DNA of 64,000 nucleotides from positions 1 to 64,000 of the forward strand of contig JAYTOY010000062.1 of NCBI GenBank assembly GCA_043747555.1, given 5' to 3'. Positions 34,279-42,556 of the stretch are shown here, piece after piece; positions within the stretch are counted from its first letter, which is position 1, and each line of letters starts with the position of its first letter. The translations under genes were made by a program, and so were the position numbers. This DNA comes from JAYWDA01 sp043747555 (GTDB taxonomy: Bacteria > Bdellovibrionota > Bdellovibrionia > Bdellovibrionales > Bdellovibrionaceae). The notes beneath the pieces are model-generated. The model worked only from the letters and a program-made list of their open reading frames with translations. It did not search any database and had not been told where the DNA came from.

Positions 34279-35039
34279 ATATCTTTCTGATAATCTTGTT
34301 CAAGGTAGGCCATCAGCTTTTGCTCGACAATCACCGCGGGCAACCCTTGAGTGATCAACAAAGCGCCTTCTAAGACTAAATAGCGATGATGAATCCGATG
34401 CTGGATTTTTTTCTTAATTTTAAATCCCATCGGCAGAAAAATCAGATTGGCAAAAGACACTCCGTAAATTGTCGCAACAAAGGCGACCGCAATACCGCCA
34501 CCTAACTTCGAGGTATCGCTTAAATTTCCCATGATATGAATCAGTCCTAAGACCGCGCCGATAATTCCGATTGTCGGTGAAAATCCTCCAGCATCCGCCC
34601 AAACTTTAGCACCGGCATTCAGACGATCTTCTTCAGAATGGATTTCTACTTCAAAGGTATCTCTGATGACTTGGGGATCAATTCCATCGACAACATTTCT
34701 TAATATTCGTTTTAAAAAGGGATCTTTAAAACCTTTGATCAAACCTTCAATAGCAACGGCACTGTCTTTTTTTGCGATTTTCGAACAGCTGACAATATCT
34801 TTTATATTTTCTAAAGTCGGCTCATCGCTATCGTCACGAAAAGCGGCTTTGCCAAGGCTGATGGCTAATTTCAAATCACGACTGGGATTCGAAACCATAA
34901 CAGCACCGATAGTTCCGCCCAACACGATAATAAAAGCAGTTCCTTGCATTAAAGATTCAAGGTGGCCACCCTCCAGAAGATTTCCTAGAAGAATTGCGCC
35001 AAGACCAATTAGAAGACCGAACCAAGTTGATTTACTCAT
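34275..35039 (-). CDS. motA: Flagellar stator protein MotA
   Basis: This 254-residue inner-membrane protein has four predicted helices, the MotA family signature in the third and fourth helices (AGGFSPTIGIIGAVLGLIHI, GIAVAFVATIYGVSFANLIF), and a large cytoplasmic loop between helices 2 and 3 that contacts the rotor. It forms the stator with MotB. Bdellovibrio species are known to carry several motAB pairs; no other flagellar gene is here. Confidence 0.95.
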   Translation of the reverse strand: MSKSTWFGLLIGLGAILLGNLLEGGHLESLMQGTAFIIVLGGTIGAVMVSNPSRDLKLAISLGKAAFRDDSDEPTLENIKDIVSCSKIAKKDSAVAIEGLIKGFKDPFLKRILRNVVDGIDPQVIRDTFEVEIHSEEDRLNAGAKVWADAGGFSPTIGIIGAVLGLIHIMGNLSDTSKLGGGIAVAFVATIYGVSFANLIFLPMGFKIKKKIQHRIHHRYLVLEGALLITQGLPAVIVEQKLMAYLEQDYQKDM

Positions 35040-35114
35040 GGTGAATTAATTGTGCCATAGACATCAGTGCATAACACCTGGACTTTGTACGAGATCAACT
35101 CTACTTTCTAAAAG

Positions 35115-35669
35115 GTGCAGAATTTAGATCGCAGTCTACTTTATCTGATCAACACTTTGGGCTCGACTCAGTGGCTGAATTTGTTTTTCCCCATGGTGAC
35201 TGATCTTCACAAGTCGCCATATTTTGCAGCGGTGGTGATTCCTCTTTTTTTAGGTCTATTCCTGTGGCATCACAAAAAAAAAGGGGTTTGGCTTTTTTTC
35301 GGTCTTATCCTTTGTCTAGGACTGACTGATTTTTCTGGCGCTCAAATTAAAAAGACTGTGGGTCGACCTCGGCCTGGAGATACCACGGGTGTAAATGTGA
35401 TTATTCGATCGCCTTACGGAGGCTTTAGCTTTCCGTCTAATCATGCGGGGAACCTTTTTGCGCTGGCGACCTATTCAAGTTATTTTGTGCCGCAATTATC
35501 GTGGCCAACTTTTGTGATTGCTGCACTTGTCACCTACAGCCGAGTTTATAATGGTGTCCATTACCCGTCCGATGTTTTATTCGGCGCTTTTTTTGGAATC
35601 CTTATCGGTTATCTCAGTTGTCTTGCGATGAACCGATTTTTTCGATGGAAGGATGGCCGGTGGTATTAG
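35115..35669 (+). CDS. PAP2-family membrane phosphatase
   Basis: This 184-residue membrane protein has five or six helices and the three PAP2 motifs: KKTVGRPRPGDT (KX6RP), FPSNHAGNLFAL (PSxH) and SRVYNGVHYPSDVLFG (SRX5HX3D). Enzymes of this family dephosphorylate lipid phosphates such as undecaprenyl pyrophosphate or phosphatidic acid, with the active site at the outer face. The GTG start follows a weak AAAGG. The 3' end overlaps the SDR gene by about 25 bp, so they are likely coupled. Confidence 0.88.
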   Translation: MQNLDRSLLYLINTLGSTQWLNLFFPMVTDLHKSPYFAAVVIPLFLGLFLWHHKKKGVWLFFGLILCLGLTDFSGAQIKKTVGRPRPGDTTGVNVIIRSPYGGFSFPSNHAGNLFALATYSSYFVPQLSWPTFVIAALVTYSRVYNGVHYPSDVLFGAFFGILIGYLSCLAMNRFFRWKDGRWY

Positions 35670-36646
35670 TTACGGGCGCCAATGGATTTTTAGGTGGCTG
35701 GGTTGTTCGAAGTCTTCTTCAGCAAGGCTTTGCAGTTCGTATTTTAGCCAGAGAAAAGAGTGACCTGTCAGATTTAGCAGGTTTAATTTATGAAAAGTCT
35801 ATTGGAGACGTCACAGATTATCCATCAGTATTAAAGGCTCTTGAGGGAATTAAATCGGTTTTTCATTTAGCGGGTGTGATTGGTTATCAAAAATGGCAAA
35901 GACCCTTGATGGAGCAAGTTAACATTGGTGGTACCCAAAATATTTTAAAAGCCTGTAAAGAAAAGGGCATCAAAGACTTCGTTTATTTATCTTCTGTCGT
36001 CGCCATCGGTGCGGGCTTTAAGCCTACTCAAATATTAAATGAAAATTCGCCCTATAATATCTCGCACCTGCGATTGGGATATTTCGATACAAAACATGAA
36101 GCAGAAAATTTAGTTATTGAAGCTTATGAAAAAGGCGAAGTGGAAGCCGTCATTTTAAATCCCAGCACGATGTACGGTGCCGCAGACTCAAAGAAAGGCA
36201 GCCGAAAAACTCAACTTAAGGTCGCCCAAGGGAAATTTCCTTTCTTTACCCACGGTGGAGTTAATGTCATTGCCGTCGAAGACGCCATCACCGGAATTAT
36301 GACGGCATGGAAAGGCCGCCACACCGGAGAACGATTTATTTTATCTGGAGAGAATTTGTTGATTAAGGATCTATTCGCCATGATCGCACTGGAAGCAGGG
36401 TCAAAGCCGCCATCGATAGGCATTCCGAACAGTGTTGTTTTTAGTTTAGGACGATGGGGTGACTTCAAGCACTCAATGGGACGGTCTGCTAGCCTTAGCG
36501 TTGAAAATGCCTGGAGTTCGACTTTGTATCACTATTTTGACAATGCTAAAGCGAAAAAAATTCTAAGACTTCAGCCGCGACCTGCAAAACTTGCGATTTC
36601 TGCAAGTGTTGCTTGGATCAAGGCTCAGGGTTTGCTAAAGACTTAA
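35645..36646 (+). CDS. NAD(P)-dependent epimerase/reductase (extended SDR)
   Basis: This protein of about 333 residues starts with the Rossmann motif VTGANGFLGGWVVRSLLQQG and has the SDR catalytic Tyr-Lys pair in YFDTKHEAE with a preceding Ser in LSSVVAIG. It resembles dihydroflavonol-reductase/HpnA-like proteins. It may act on a nucleotide sugar or a polyprenyl-linked or sterol-like substrate. The start could be ATG at 35645 or GTG at 35660. It lies between a lipid phosphatase and a peptidoglycan glycosyltransferase on the same strand. Confidence 0.82.
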   Translation: MEGWPVVLVTGANGFLGGWVVRSLLQQGFAVRILAREKSDLSDLAGLIYEKSIGDVTDYPSVLKALEGIKSVFHLAGVIGYQKWQRPLMEQVNIGGTQNILKACKEKGIKDFVYLSSVVAIGAGFKPTQILNENSPYNISHLRLGYFDTKHEAENLVIEAYEKGEVEAVILNPSTMYGAADSKKGSRKTQLKVAQGKFPFFTHGGVNVIAVEDAITGIMTAWKGRHTGERFILSGENLLIKDLFAMIALEAGSKPPSIGIPNSVVFSLGRWGDFKHSMGRSASLSVENAWSSTLYHYFDNAKAKKILRLQPRPAKLAISASVAWIKAQGLLKT

Positions 36647-36647
36647 T

Positions 36648-37466
36648 ATGAAAATTCATGGCAGTGTGAAATTCCTGATTGCGATTCTTCTGCTCATCCC
36701 GATTCTTATCTTATCCGGGGCTTTTTATATTTATTCAAAAATTCCTACAACCAAAGAACTTCATAGCTGCATCACTTCAACAATGAATCACGTGTACCTT
36801 TGCCCAAAGAGCAAAGACTTTATTCCCCTTAATCAAATTTCTAGCGTTCTGAAAAAGACTGTCGTTCTCACGGAAGACTCTGCTTTTTTTCAGCATCAAG
36901 GCTTTGACTGGAAATCCATTGAAAAAAGTGCCCGCGAAAATATGGAAAAAGGCCGCTATATCCGGGGCGGCTCTACCATCACTCAGCAGCTGGCAAAGAA
37001 TTTGTTTTTGGCTAAGGAAAAAACCTTACTAAGAAAAGGTTTAGAGGGCCTGATCACTCTAAAGATCGAGAGAGATTTAAGTAAGAATGAAATTTTTGAA
37101 AAATATCTCAATGTCATCGAATTTGGAAATAATCTGTACGGTATCGAACCTGCTTCAAGGCACTATTTTAAAAAATCCGCACGGGATTTAACTGCGGCAG
37201 AATCTGCATTTTTAGCAATGCTTCTTCCCAACCCCAAAAAATACTCCGCTTCATTTCAGAAAAAAAATCTGACTCATTTTGCAGAAAATCGAATCCGCAA
37301 AATATTAGGCGATATGGTTCAGTACGAAAGAATTGATTCAGCAACTTATGAAGCTGCTATGCTGCAGGTACCCTCGTTATTTAATCCTGAGTTATTGATT
37401 ATTGATTCTGCTCCGGCAGAAGAAATCACGGAAGATCCTTTTGAAACCTTAGATCCCGAAGAGTAA
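36648..37466 (+). CDS. mtgA: Monofunctional peptidoglycan glycosyltransferase (GT51)
   Basis: This 272-residue protein has one N-terminal membrane helix (residues 8-28) and a GT51 domain with the catalytic Glu in LTEDSAFFQHQGFDW, plus RGGSTITQQLAKNLFL, KIERDLSKNEIFEKYLN and AESAFLAMLLPNPKKYS. It polymerises glycan strands from lipid II and has no transpeptidase domain. The start is one base after the SDR stop region, consistent with an operon. The C-terminus is acidic. Confidence 0.92.
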   Translation: MKIHGSVKFLIAILLLIPILILSGAFYIYSKIPTTKELHSCITSTMNHVYLCPKSKDFIPLNQISSVLKKTVVLTEDSAFFQHQGFDWKSIEKSARENMEKGRYIRGGSTITQQLAKNLFLAKEKTLLRKGLEGLITLKIERDLSKNEIFEKYLNVIEFGNNLYGIEPASRHYFKKSARDLTAAESAFLAMLLPNPKKYSASFQKKNLTHFAENRIRKILGDMVQYERIDSATYEAAMLQVPSLFNPELLIIDSAPAEEITEDPFETLDPEE

Positions 37467-37497
37467 CTAATCTCAAAAATTATGGCCCTAAAAATGC

Positions 37498-37531
37498 AAA
37501 AGCGAAAACAGCCTTCGCCATTTTCGCTTTT
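37498..37531 (+). terminator. Stem-loop after mtgA, probable terminator
   Basis: AAAAGCGAAAA (37498-37508) pairs perfectly with TTTTCGCTTTT (37521-37531) across a 12-nt loop. The U-rich arm can serve as the terminator tract. Confidence 0.55.
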
Positions 37532-37567
37532 GGTGGAAACCTTGTCCGAGAAAAAGGAAGGTGTCCG

Positions 37568-37678
37568 GTGCGTAAACCAAGATATTTACGTTATCGTCGT
37601 GTGTTACTGATTACTAAAGCAGTTTTAACGATCATTATTTTTATTTTGATCATTGTTACAAAAGTTAGAAATCTTTAA
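37568..37678 (+). CDS. Small basic membrane protein (36 aa)
   Basis: A GTG start is preceded by AGGAAGG at a good distance. The frame encodes a strongly basic N-terminus (MRKPRYLRYRR) and then one hydrophobic helix (AVLTIIIFILIIVTK), ending VRNL. This is the usual layout of small bacterial membrane proteins. It is too short for family recognition and needs translation evidence. Confidence 0.45.
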   Translation: MRKPRYLRYRRVLLITKAVLTIIIFILIIVTKVRNL

Positions 37679-37787
37679 ATGCAGCAGCTTCCAACGTGTT
37701 CAGAAAAAGTCTAGGGACCGGTGACGGGAATTGGACTTTCAACCAGGATAAGGAGCTTCCATAGGGACGCGAGTGGCGAGGGCACTT

Positions 37788-38576
37788 TTACTTTAAAAGG
37801 CGTTGGCGGATTCTGATCATGGCAATATTCATTGTGACCCAGCTCATAACCAATAAAATGACTAAATGAATTCCAAATTGCTCTGTAAAGCCCTTCACCA
37901 AAAGTCCGCGAACTGCCCCCACCGCATGTGTCAGCGGCAGTAAATAAGTGAAGTATTTTAGAACTGTTGGTAATTGCTCACTTGGAAAATAAACTCCGCA
38001 CACCAAAGTCATTGGAATTATAAATCCTGAAGTTCCGTAAATAAAAGAATCATAACTTTTTGCAAAAGACGTTACGATCATGGCGATGCAAGAAAATAAA
38101 AAAGACACTAAAAATAAAACTGGAAGTGCGACAAATATTATTGGCGAGTCTACTAAACCAAAAAAAGCAGCGACGACGGTGACTCCACAAACTCCTAAAA
38201 AACCTTTGCTGGCGGCCCATAATATTTCACCGAAAACAATTTCTTCAGGTCCGACTCGGGTCATCATGATGCTTGAATAAATTTTTTGATAAGTTAGTTT
38301 ACTGTAGTTTGAATAGGTTCCTTCAAAAAAAGCGACAAACATCGCTGTAGTACAAAGTAGCCCTGGAAAAAAGAATTCTAGAAACGACAAGCCGTTCATA
38401 TTATTTACAAAAGCACCCAAGCCAAAACCGAATCCACCCAAGTACATTAATGGCTCAAGCACAATCCAGACAGCTGACACCATCCAAGTTTTTCTGAATT
38501 GCAAAAAATTTCTTTGCCAAACTTTGATAAAGCCTGCGCTGACTTTTGGAGCTTTAAAAAGTTCGCTGAAGGTCAT
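37788..38576 (-). CDS. ABC-2 type transporter permease (NodJ-like)
   Basis: This 262-residue inner-membrane permease has six predicted helices (for example VWIVLEPLMYLGGFGFGLG and LVILLVMSWVTMNIAMI) and the ABC-2 region YFPSEQLPTVLKYFTYLLPLTHAV. It overlaps its ATPase gene by four bases. NodIJ-type systems export lipids or saccharides, but drug export is also possible. Confidence 0.88.
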   Translation of the reverse strand: MTFSELFKAPKVSAGFIKVWQRNFLQFRKTWMVSAVWIVLEPLMYLGGFGFGLGAFVNNMNGLSFLEFFFPGLLCTTAMFVAFFEGTYSNYSKLTYQKIYSSIMMTRVGPEEIVFGEILWAASKGFLGVCGVTVVAAFFGLVDSPIIFVALPVLFLVSFLFSCIAMIVTSFAKSYDSFIYGTSGFIIPMTLVCGVYFPSEQLPTVLKYFTYLLPLTHAVGAVRGLLVKGFTEQFGIHLVILLVMSWVTMNIAMIRIRQRLLK

Positions 38577-39502
38577 GTTTCATCTCGCAATTCATGGCCC
38601 GCAAGCTTCAGGAAAAGATCATTCAGTGTAGGTCTGCGAATGGTAATGCGGTCACCAGACACCATTTCGATGGCTTTGCGACCATCTTGGCCTTCTTGGA
38701 TTAAAATATTTACGGTGTTTTTAATAACCTGGTACTTGTATCCAGAAGTTTTCAAGCGGCCCAAATAATAATTTAAATCAACAGGATTGGTTTCAAATTC
38801 CACCACTTCGCGCCCGATCTCTTGCCGAATCAAATCTTTGGGCGCGCCCAAAGCTAAAATTTTTCCGTGGTCGATAATCGCAATACGATCACAGATGGCT
38901 TCGGCTTCTTCCATATAATGAGTCGTTAAAATTAAAGTCGATTGCTCTTTTTTAAGTTTGGCAAAAAAATCCCAAATCCAAATGCGTGCTTGCGGATCAA
39001 GGCCTGTGGTGGGTTCGTCTAAAATTAGCAAATCTGGGTTATTTAAAAGGCCCCGCGCGATCGCAAGTCTTCTTTTCATTCCACCACTTAAAGTTTCAAT
39101 GGCACGGTCACTGTATTCATCTAAATGCATGGTTCGCAGCAAAGTTTTTGCTCTGTGAATAGCTTCTTTCGGCGCAATATCATGATAGCCCGCAAACACC
39201 AGCAGATTTTCAAACACACTTAAATCTGTATCCAATCCTTCATCCTGAGGAACAACACCGATTCGAGATTTAATTTCGCGGTAATTTTTCTTTACGTTTA
39301 AATCCAGAACATACAGCTCTCCGCTGGTTAGCAAAGCACTGCAGTACATCAGTTTCATGGTGGTGGATTTTCCGGCCCCATTGGGGCCAAGAATTCCAAA
39401 GCATTCGCCTTTGTAAACTTCGAAGCTGATGCCGTCGACGACGTTTTTATCGTCGTATCTTTTCACCAAATTTTTAGCTTGGATGACGGCAGGTCTTATC
39501 AT
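38573..39502 (-). CDS. ABC transporter ATPase (NodI-like)
   Basis: This 309-residue ATPase has Walker A FGILGPNGAGKSTTMKL, Q-loop GVVPQDEGLD, signature LSGGMKRRLAIARGLL, Walker B LLILDEPTTGLDP and H-loop LILTTHYMEEAE. The C-terminal extension of about 80 residues is typical of the NodI/DrrA type. It overlaps both typA (upstream) and the permease (downstream) by four bases, so it is translated from the typA transcript. Confidence 0.93.
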   Translation of the reverse strand: MIRPAVIQAKNLVKRYDDKNVVDGISFEVYKGECFGILGPNGAGKSTTMKLMYCSALLTSGELYVLDLNVKKNYREIKSRIGVVPQDEGLDTDLSVFENLLVFAGYHDIAPKEAIHRAKTLLRTMHLDEYSDRAIETLSGGMKRRLAIARGLLNNPDLLILDEPTTGLDPQARIWIWDFFAKLKKEQSTLILTTHYMEEAEAICDRIAIIDHGKILALGAPKDLIRQEIGREVVEFETNPVDLNYYLGRLKTSGYKYQVIKNTVNILIQEGQDGRKAIEMVSGDRITIRRPTLNDLFLKLAGHELRDET

Positions 39503-41319
39503 TCAGCTTTAGATGCCTTTTTGCCTCGATTGTGAGGATTTAATTCACGACAACGAAGACGAATATAACTTGGAGTCGCTTCAATCAACTCGTCGTCGCG
39601 AATCCATTCCATGGCTTTTTCTAAAGTTAATGGACGAACAGGCACTAGGCGAATTGCTTCGTCACTGCCTGAAGCACGAACATTAGTTAATTTTTTCTCG
39701 CGTGTGATATTGACTTCAAGGTCGTTTTCTTTGGCATGCTCGCCGACGATCATTCCTTCATAAACATCTTGGCTATGAGTGACGAACATAATTCCGCGCT
39801 CTTGCAGATTCCAGATTGCGTAGGCTGTTGCTAGCCCTTTCCGATCAGAAATCATAGCTCCCGTAGTTCGAGAAAAAATGTCGCCCTTATAATCATCCCA
39901 ACCATCAAACTGAGTATTCAGTAAGCCGGTTCCACGAGTGTCCGTTAGAAACTCAGACCGGTAACCGATCAAGCCCCGCGAAGGGATTCTGAATTCTAAA
40001 CGAGTTCGACCTGATCCTTTTTGAACCATGTTCATCATGATTCCTTTTCGCATACCAAGCTTTTCAGTCACGGCACCGACGAAGCTGTCTTCGATATCGA
40101 TCACCGCAATTTCCATAGGCTCTAATTTTTTCCCATCAATATTTTTAAAGATAACCTGTGGCTTAGAAACTAAAAGCTCGAAACCTTCACGGCGCATTTG
40201 TTCAATTAAAACAGCCAATTGAAGTTCGCCGCGACCGATGACTTTAAAAGAATCCGTGTTTTCAGTTTTTTCCACCCGGATGGCTACGTTGTGCAAAAGT
40301 TCTTTGTCTAAACGCTCTAGGATTTTACGAGACGTGACGTTTTTACCGTCTTGACCCGCAAACGAGCCATTATTAACAGAAAAAATCATTCCAACCGTTG
40401 GCTCTTCGACAGCAATTCGCTTCAGTGGGCGAGGATCTAAAGGGTTTGTGATCGTATCCCCGATCGTAAAATCTTCCAGACCCGCAATGATCGCGATATC
40501 TCCTGCAGTAATTTCGGTTACCGGAACTTGGTTATTCACATAATATTGAAAAAGCGCGCTGACTTTTAATTTCTTCTGCTGACCTTTATCTTGAATGACT
40601 GCAACTTCGTCGCCGACTCTGATTGTTCCCGCGCGCAAGCGGCCAATAGCTAAACGACCTACGTAATCATTGTAACTGATGTTCGACACCATCAATTGCA
40701 GTGGATGATCAACTTCAATTTTAGGAGGTGGAACCAACTCGATAATTGAATCGTACAAGCAAGTCAGATTTCCAGTGTTTACTTTTGGATCCAAAGTGGC
40801 CATGCCTTCACGAGCTATGGCGTAGATTGTTTTAAAATCACACTGTTCTTCTGTGGCATCTAGATCGATAAAAAGATCGAACACTTCATTATGCACTTCT
40901 TGAATTCGCGCATCAGAGCGATCAATTTTATTAATACACACGATGACTTTAATGTTTTGCTCTAATGCTTTTTTCAAAACAAAGCGCGTTTGCGGCAAGG
41001 GACCTTCAGAAGCATCCACAAGCAACAAACAACCATCAACCATGTTCAAAATACGTTCAACTTCTCCACCGAAATCACTATGCCCCGGAGTATCGACGAT
41101 ATTGATTTTATAATCTTTGTACATGTAGGAAGCGTTTTTTGCAGCGATGGTGATTCCACGCTCTTTTTCAAGATCCATAGAATCCATCAAACGTTCGTCG
41201 ACATGTTGATTGTCACGGAAAGTTCCGGCTTGTTTAATTAAATGATCCACCAAAGTTGTTTTGCCGTGATCGACGTGAGCAATGATGGCAATATTTCGAA
41301 TCTTATCTGCGTTAAACAT
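39499..41319 (-). CDS. typA: Ribosome-associated GTPase TypA/BipA
   Basis: This 606-residue translational GTPase has G1 AHVDHGKTTLVDHL, the effector region GITIAAKNASY, G3 DTPGHSDFGGEVERIL, G4 NKIDRSDA, a central beta-barrel, an EF-G-like domain (FRIPSRGLIGYRSEFLTDT) and the BipA-specific C-terminus (VRPLTLEKAMEWIRDDELI). It assists ribosome assembly and stress adaptation. A four-base overlap with an ABC transporter ATPase gene is unusual for a housekeeping GTPase. Confidence 0.97.
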   Translation of the reverse strand: MFNADKIRNIAIIAHVDHGKTTLVDHLIKQAGTFRDNQHVDERLMDSMDLEKERGITIAAKNASYMYKDYKINIVDTPGHSDFGGEVERILNMVDGCLLLVDASEGPLPQTRFVLKKALEQNIKVIVCINKIDRSDARIQEVHNEVFDLFIDLDATEEQCDFKTIYAIAREGMATLDPKVNTGNLTCLYDSIIELVPPPKIEVDHPLQLMVSNISYNDYVGRLAIGRLRAGTIRVGDEVAVIQDKGQQKKLKVSALFQYYVNNQVPVTEITAGDIAIIAGLEDFTIGDTITNPLDPRPLKRIAVEEPTVGMIFSVNNGSFAGQDGKNVTSRKILERLDKELLHNVAIRVEKTENTDSFKVIGRGELQLAVLIEQMRREGFELLVSKPQVIFKNIDGKKLEPMEIAVIDIEDSFVGAVTEKLGMRKGIMMNMVQKGSGRTRLEFRIPSRGLIGYRSEFLTDTRGTGLLNTQFDGWDDYKGDIFSRTTGAMISDRKGLATAYAIWNLQERGIMFVTHSQDVYEGMIVGEHAKENDLEVNITREKKLTNVRASGSDEAIRLVPVRPLTLEKAMEWIRDDELIEATPSYIRLRCRELNPHNRGKKASKAE

Positions 41320-41355
41320 GTTTCTTCCTTCGCTGATTTACTATTTAAATTTTTA

Positions 41356-42372
41356 TTATCCGTGTCCGCCCATTAAAAATGCTTCCTGGGACGTGTCTTC
41401 TGGCTCCATTTGATCGACGCGATTAAAAAATTCGTACGCGGCTAACATAAGGTCATCCGTCGCTTGAATTTGAAATACCGATTTTCTGAATTGAGCGGCA
41501 CCAGGATACCCCGAGGAATACCAAGCTGCAAACTTTCTTAGTTGGATGCTCTGTAAGTGAGGCTCACAATGCGCTACGATATACTCTTTCAGGCGCATAA
41601 ACTGAAATGCGAGGTTCCGTTTTACCAAATCAACCGGTTCGCCCTTCCAAATACGATAGGCTTGATCAAAAATCAGCGGATTTTTTAGGCAGCCTCGACC
41701 AATCAAAACCCCATCGCAGCCAGAAGTTTTTAATCGAGCCACAGCTTGAGGCGCAGATTGAATATCGCCATTTCCTAAAACTGCAATTTTCGTCTTAGCT
41801 TTCACTTCAGAGATAAAATCCCAGTCAGCTTCACCTGAATAACCCTGAGCCCTGGTCCTGCCATGGATGGCCACCCAAGTGATGCCTTCATTAAAGGCAA
41901 TGTTACAAACCTCTTCTGCATTTCTAGAATTTGCATCCCAACCTGTGCGAATTTTTATCGTCAGAGGAATATTTAGACCGGCTTTCACCGTTGATAAAAT
42001 ACGCTGAAGGGCGACCAGATCCTTTAAAACTGCAGAACCTGCGCCTTTTTTAACGACTTTTGGAACGGGACAACCAAAGTTAAGATCAATAAAATCGGCT
42101 CCTTGAGATTCAATAAACTTTGCGGCCTTGGCTAAAGTTTCTGGATCCTCGCCAAAAAGCTGGACCCCAACAGGTCTTTGCGATTCATCAAAACTGGTCA
42201 GTCGCAAAGTTTTTGGACTGCCGTAATCAAGACCCATTGCGCTGACTAATTCGGTGACAACGACACCGGCGGTTAATGACTTCATATAACTTCGAAATGC
42301 ATGGTCGGTGATCCCTGCCATCGGAGCCAATACAAAAGGATTTTTTTTGAGCGCGCTTAAAAGCTGGTTCAT
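41356..42372 (-). CDS. tRNA-dihydrouridine synthase
   Basis: This 338-residue flavoprotein reduces uridine to dihydrouridine in tRNA. It has the start motif VLAPMAGITDHAFRSY, the catalytic Cys in IDLNFGCPVPKVVKKGAG, the tRNA/FMN-binding IKIRTGW and WVAIHGRTRAQGYSG, and GNGDIQS with GVLIGRGCLKNP near the C-terminal end of the barrel. It is DusB-like by the VKKGAGSAV segment. It lies 36 bp upstream of typA on the same strand. Confidence 0.93.
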   Translation of the reverse strand: MNQLLSALKKNPFVLAPMAGITDHAFRSYMKSLTAGVVVTELVSAMGLDYGSPKTLRLTSFDESQRPVGVQLFGEDPETLAKAAKFIESQGADFIDLNFGCPVPKVVKKGAGSAVLKDLVALQRILSTVKAGLNIPLTIKIRTGWDANSRNAEEVCNIAFNEGITWVAIHGRTRAQGYSGEADWDFISEVKAKTKIAVLGNGDIQSAPQAVARLKTSGCDGVLIGRGCLKNPLIFDQAYRIWKGEPVDLVKRNLAFQFMRLKEYIVAHCEPHLQSIQLRKFAAWYSSGYPGAAQFRKSVFQIQATDDLMLAAYEFFNRVDQMEPEDTSQEAFLMGGHG

Positions 42373-42556
42373 CGATGCAAATTTCTATATCAGAGGGGAT
42401 TACCTTCGCCTACTAATATTCCCCAAAAGAGCTGTTTTTACAGGGTTTTAACTTACTCCTAGCGACCCCTTCCGTCAGCTCGCCTTAAGGCAGGGGAAAT
42501 TTGCCGGATTTTGCTTTGCGATACCTCTTTTTTTGATCCTCACCTACCATAAAAAG

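Larger units (their letters stand above)
37467..37787. other. 321-bp gap holding a hairpin and a small ORF
   Basis: This stretch contains a stem-loop just after mtgA and a 36-codon reading frame, both annotated separately. Positions 37679-37787 are GC-richer, with repeated GGGAC and GGCGAGGG words, and could encode an RNA structure, but they match no riboswitch or RNA class that I recognise. Confidence 0.55.

Noticed and set aside
37713..37787. GC-rich segment that might be a c-di-GMP riboswitch or structural RNA.
   Set aside because: The conserved riboswitch core words and stem pairs I know are not visible, and it is downstream, not upstream, of the minus-strand gene.
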